Origin: Halobellus ruber
GTDB lineage: Archaea; Halobacteriota; Halobacteria; Halobacteriales; Haloferacaceae
DNA length: 64,000 bases
Assembly: GCF_014212355.1 (NCBI RefSeq)
Contig: NZ_JACKXD010000002.1
Location: forward strand, 434,001 to 498,000
Direction: 5' to 3'
The notes below the pieces were generated by a model. That model was not told where the DNA came from, made no database searches, and was given only the letters and a program-made list of their open reading frames with translations. The position numbers were made by a program, and so were the translations under genes. Positions 61,855 to 64,000 of this stretch are shown here, one piece after another; the stretch's first letter is position 1; each line of letters starts with the position of its first letter.

Positions 61855-64000
61855 TGGAGGCCTCCGTCGGGCGTGGTACTCCGGCGACGGACTTGAAGCC
61901 GCCGATAGCTCACTTCCGCAGTGAAGACGACGAGCCCCAAGAGGAGGGGGAGCCACGTCCAGTCGGTCTCGACCGGACGCACCCCGCTGGCTTCCTGGGC
62001 CGCAAAGCGGGCGATTCGGCGGCCCTGCGCCGCGGTGAACTCGCGGCCGCCGGTTTCCTCGATCAGGGTGTCCAGCTCCGGTGCCGGCCCGAAGGCGGCG
62101 TACTCCCGGGGGTAGTTCGCGGCGTACGCCGCGCCCAGCACCTCGTAGTACCCCGGCTCGGCGGGCGTGACGCTCGCCCGGAACGTCTCCTCGCCCACCC
62201 GCCGGAACGCGGGGTCGTCGACGGCCGGCCGGTCGGCCCCGCGGTACGTCACCGTCGTCGGCTCGCCCACGCGGGTGTCGGGGATACCGACGATCCCGGT
62301 GGCCTTCCGCTCGGGGTCGCCGACGACGTAGTTTGTGGTCCGGGTCAGAAGCAGGGAGTCCGGCTCCCGCAGCAACCCGTCGAGGGTGCCGTCCTCGCCG
62401 TGGGCGGTGAGCGTCGCGACCCGGCCGAGGCCGTACCGCCAGGTCGCCAGGGCGGGACGCCCGTCGCCGCCCGCGACCAGGTAGTTCGCGCCCCGCCGGA
62501 CCGACACGTCGTTGAACGACCCCGGCGAGGCGGTGAGCGTCACCCCCGAGGTGACGAAGGAGCGCCGATCGAGAACGACGAGTCCGGAGCCGCCGGCGGC
62601 GCCGGCGCCGCCGAACAGGATCCCCAGCCGCGTCGTGTCGGTCGCCCGGAAGTAGCTCCCGCCGCCCGCGCCGGCGACCGTCCGAAGGGTCCGCTCGTTG
62701 ATCCGCTCGCCCGCGCCGACGGTGATCACCCGGACGCCGCGCTCGGAGAGCCGGGCCGCGGCCGCGGCGGCCTCGTCGGGGCTGTCGCCGCCGTCGCTCA
62801 CGACGATGATCGACCCGCGGCGGTCGCCGAGGAGCTCACCGCCGCCGCGGACGCCGGCGGCGATGTCGGTCGCGCCGCCCGCGCGGAGCCGGCGGATCTT
62901 GTCCTCGAGTTCCTGCCGGTTCTCCGAGAGCGGTTCGACCTCGGAGACCCGGTAGGCTTGGAAGTTGAACCCGACCAGCCCGACCTCGTTCTCGTCGCCG
63001 AGCTGCTCAAGCACCGACAGCGCCGCGGCCTTCTGGATCCGCATCCCATCCTCGGCACTGCCCGAGACGTCGACCACCAGGACGATGTTGGTGGCGCTGC
63101 GCTGGCCCTCCCCGACTGTCACCGGGAGCATCGACGCGAGGTTCGACCCCCGATAGCCGCCGCGCTCGAAGGAGTTGGGGCCGCCGACGACGAACAGCCC
63201 GCCGCCGTCGATCACGAACTCCTGGAGCCGGTCGACGTCCCCGACCGAGTCGGCCGGCGTGTCCTGGACCACCACCGCGTAGTACGGCGAGAGATCCGCA
63301 GGCACCGCCTCGGCCGTGTCGACGTCGTAGAGGTCGCCGAGGTACTCGCGGAACGGGTACTCGCCCGAGGAGACGTACAGGAGCTTCGGCCGTTCGACCA
63401 CGCGGACGGTCTTTCTGAAGACGTCGTTCTCGGAGAACCGATCGAGTGCGTCGATCTCGGCTGTCACCGTGTGGGTGCCGTTGGTCTCGAAGGTGTGGTT
63501 GAACTCGACTGTCGTGGGCGCTGTCTCGAACGATCGTTCCACGACCTGCTCGCCGTCGACGCTGACCGTAAGCGTCGTCGAGACGTTCCCGCCGACGCCG
63601 TCGACCCTCGCTGCGAACCGGTTTTCGACGCCGAGGCTCGCTTTCTCGGGCCCGGCGACCGTCACGTACCGCTCGGTGGTCCGGGGTTCGGGCGACACCA
63701 CCGAGACCGAGGCGTTGACCGCCCGCGCGAGGTCCGCGGCCTCCCCGAGCGACTGGCCTTCGGTCACCCGGCCGTCGCTGAGAAGGACGATGCTCCCGTT
63801 CTCCTTGAGGTTGGCCGCGACCGCGTCGCCGACCGGCGAGGAGTCGTTTGCGCCCACCGGCACCCGGCGGACCGCCACGCCCTCGGCCTCGATGTCCTCG
63901 GAGAGCCGGTCGGCGAGATCGGGCGTGACCGCCGTACTGTCCGATTGGTCGACGAGCAGCGTGACGCTCGGGTCGCCCGCGGTCTGGCGGGGCTGGACGG
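61851..64000 (-). CDS. VWA-domain membrane protein (partial, N terminus outside the window)
   Basis: At least 716 residues are visible; the frame continues past the window edge at 64000, so the N terminus is missing. It contains a VWA domain with MIDAS motif VVDVSGSAEDGM (and VVSDGGDSPDEA), glutamine amidotransferase-like segments (LLYVSSGEYPFREYLGDLY, FVIDGGGLFVVGGPNSFERG) and a C-terminal anchor (LPLLLGLVVFTAEVSYRRLQ). This is the large surface/BatA-like component of the VWA-MoxR-DUF58 operon, possibly forming a surface complex. Its stop overlaps the coiled-coil gene's start. Confidence 0.85.
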   Translation of the reverse strand, partial: VQPRQTAGDPSVTLLVDQSDSTAVTPDLADRLSEDIEAEGVAVRRVPVGANDSSPVGDAVAANLKENGSIVLLSDGRVTEGQSLGEAADLARAVNASVSVVSPEPRTTERYVTVAGPEKASLGVENRFAARVDGVGGNVSTTLTVSVDGEQVVERSFETAPTTVEFNHTFETNGTHTVTAEIDALDRFSENDVFRKTVRVVERPKLLYVSSGEYPFREYLGDLYDVDTAEAVPADLSPYYAVVVQDTPADSVGDVDRLQEFVIDGGGLFVVGGPNSFERGGYRGSNLASMLPVTVGEGQRSATNIVLVVDVSGSAEDGMRIQKAAALSVLEQLGDENEVGLVGFNFQAYRVSEVEPLSENRQELEDKIRRLRAGGATDIAAGVRGGGELLGDRRGSIIVVSDGGDSPDEAAAAAARLSERGVRVITVGAGERINERTLRTVAGAGGGSYFRATDTTRLGILFGGAGAAGGSGLVVLDRRSFVTSGVTLTASPGSFNDVSVRRGANYLVAGGDGRPALATWRYGLGRVATLTAHGEDGTLDGLLREPDSLLLTRTTNYVVGDPERKATGIVGIPDTRVGEPTTVTYRGADRPAVDDPAFRRVGEETFRASVTPAEPGYYEVLGAAYAANYPREYAAFGPAPELDTLIEETGGREFTAAQGRRIARFAAQEASGVRPVETDWTWLPLLLGLVVFTAEVSYRRLQVRRRSTTPDGGLQ

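Overview
The window is chromosomal DNA of a halophilic archaeon (class Halobacteria). The evidence is very high G+C coding DNA, acidic proteins rich in D and E, archaeal TATA-type promoters with little or no leader, a TFB gene, a tRNA-Trp with the haloarchaeal anticodon-loop intron, a Tat-type lipoprotein and a proton-pumping bacteriorhodopsin. Genus cannot be fixed from sequence alone.

Layout. 1-25 kb is ordinary core genome: nucleoside hydrolase, two large histidine kinases, MATE exporter, METTL5-type methyltransferase, secreted nuclease, TFB, an Agl23-like membrane protein, UspA, ferredoxin, rhodanese/MBL protein, sugar-acid dehydratase, M28 peptidase, HAD enzyme, DoxX-like protein, RtcB, a sulfite-oxidase-type molybdoenzyme, a small regulator/membrane pair and a DUF429 protein. 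25-30.6 kb is accessory: short palindromic elements, a PRC-barrel protein, a pilin, a decayed winged-helix regulator, and a low-G+C island with a restriction endonuclease, its methyltransferase and an unknown coiled-coil protein, ending beside tRNA-Thr(CGT). 30.7-48.1 kb is again mostly core: Trm5, PiT transporter, a coiled-coil repeat protein, arylsulfotransferase-like protein, PAP2, APH-type kinase, HAD, a soluble MCP signalling domain, RidA and a CDC48-like AAA protein, plus a frame-broken DUF2249 gene. 48.2-49.4 kb holds bop and a divergent zinc-ribbon gene. 49.4-52.8 kb is a degraded mobile region (ribbon-helix-helix gene, C-terminal integrase piece, FNR-like reductase, clustered palindromic elements) next to tRNA-Trp. 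53-64 kb has conserved small haloarchaeal proteins, guaB, a thioredoxin-like protein, an EamA half-transporter, a broken MFS gene and a VWA / coiled-coil / membrane / MoxR / DUF58 operon running off the end.

Main discovery. Two families of near-palindromic, non-coding elements of about 78-80 bp are scattered through the window: family A with nine copies and family B with three. Most copies are flanked by a 3-bp direct repeat of the form TNA (TCA or TGA), so they behave as MITEs of an IS5-like (TNA-target) transposon. Four of the twelve sit exactly in the TGA stop codon of a gene, and the target duplication rebuilds the stop. Further points of interest are a perfect match to the published Bat/bop upstream activator site, an inverted repeat bracketing the TATA box of the divergent zinc-ribbon gene, and apparent strong CTAG depletion alongside a possible MjaI-like (CTAG) restriction system.
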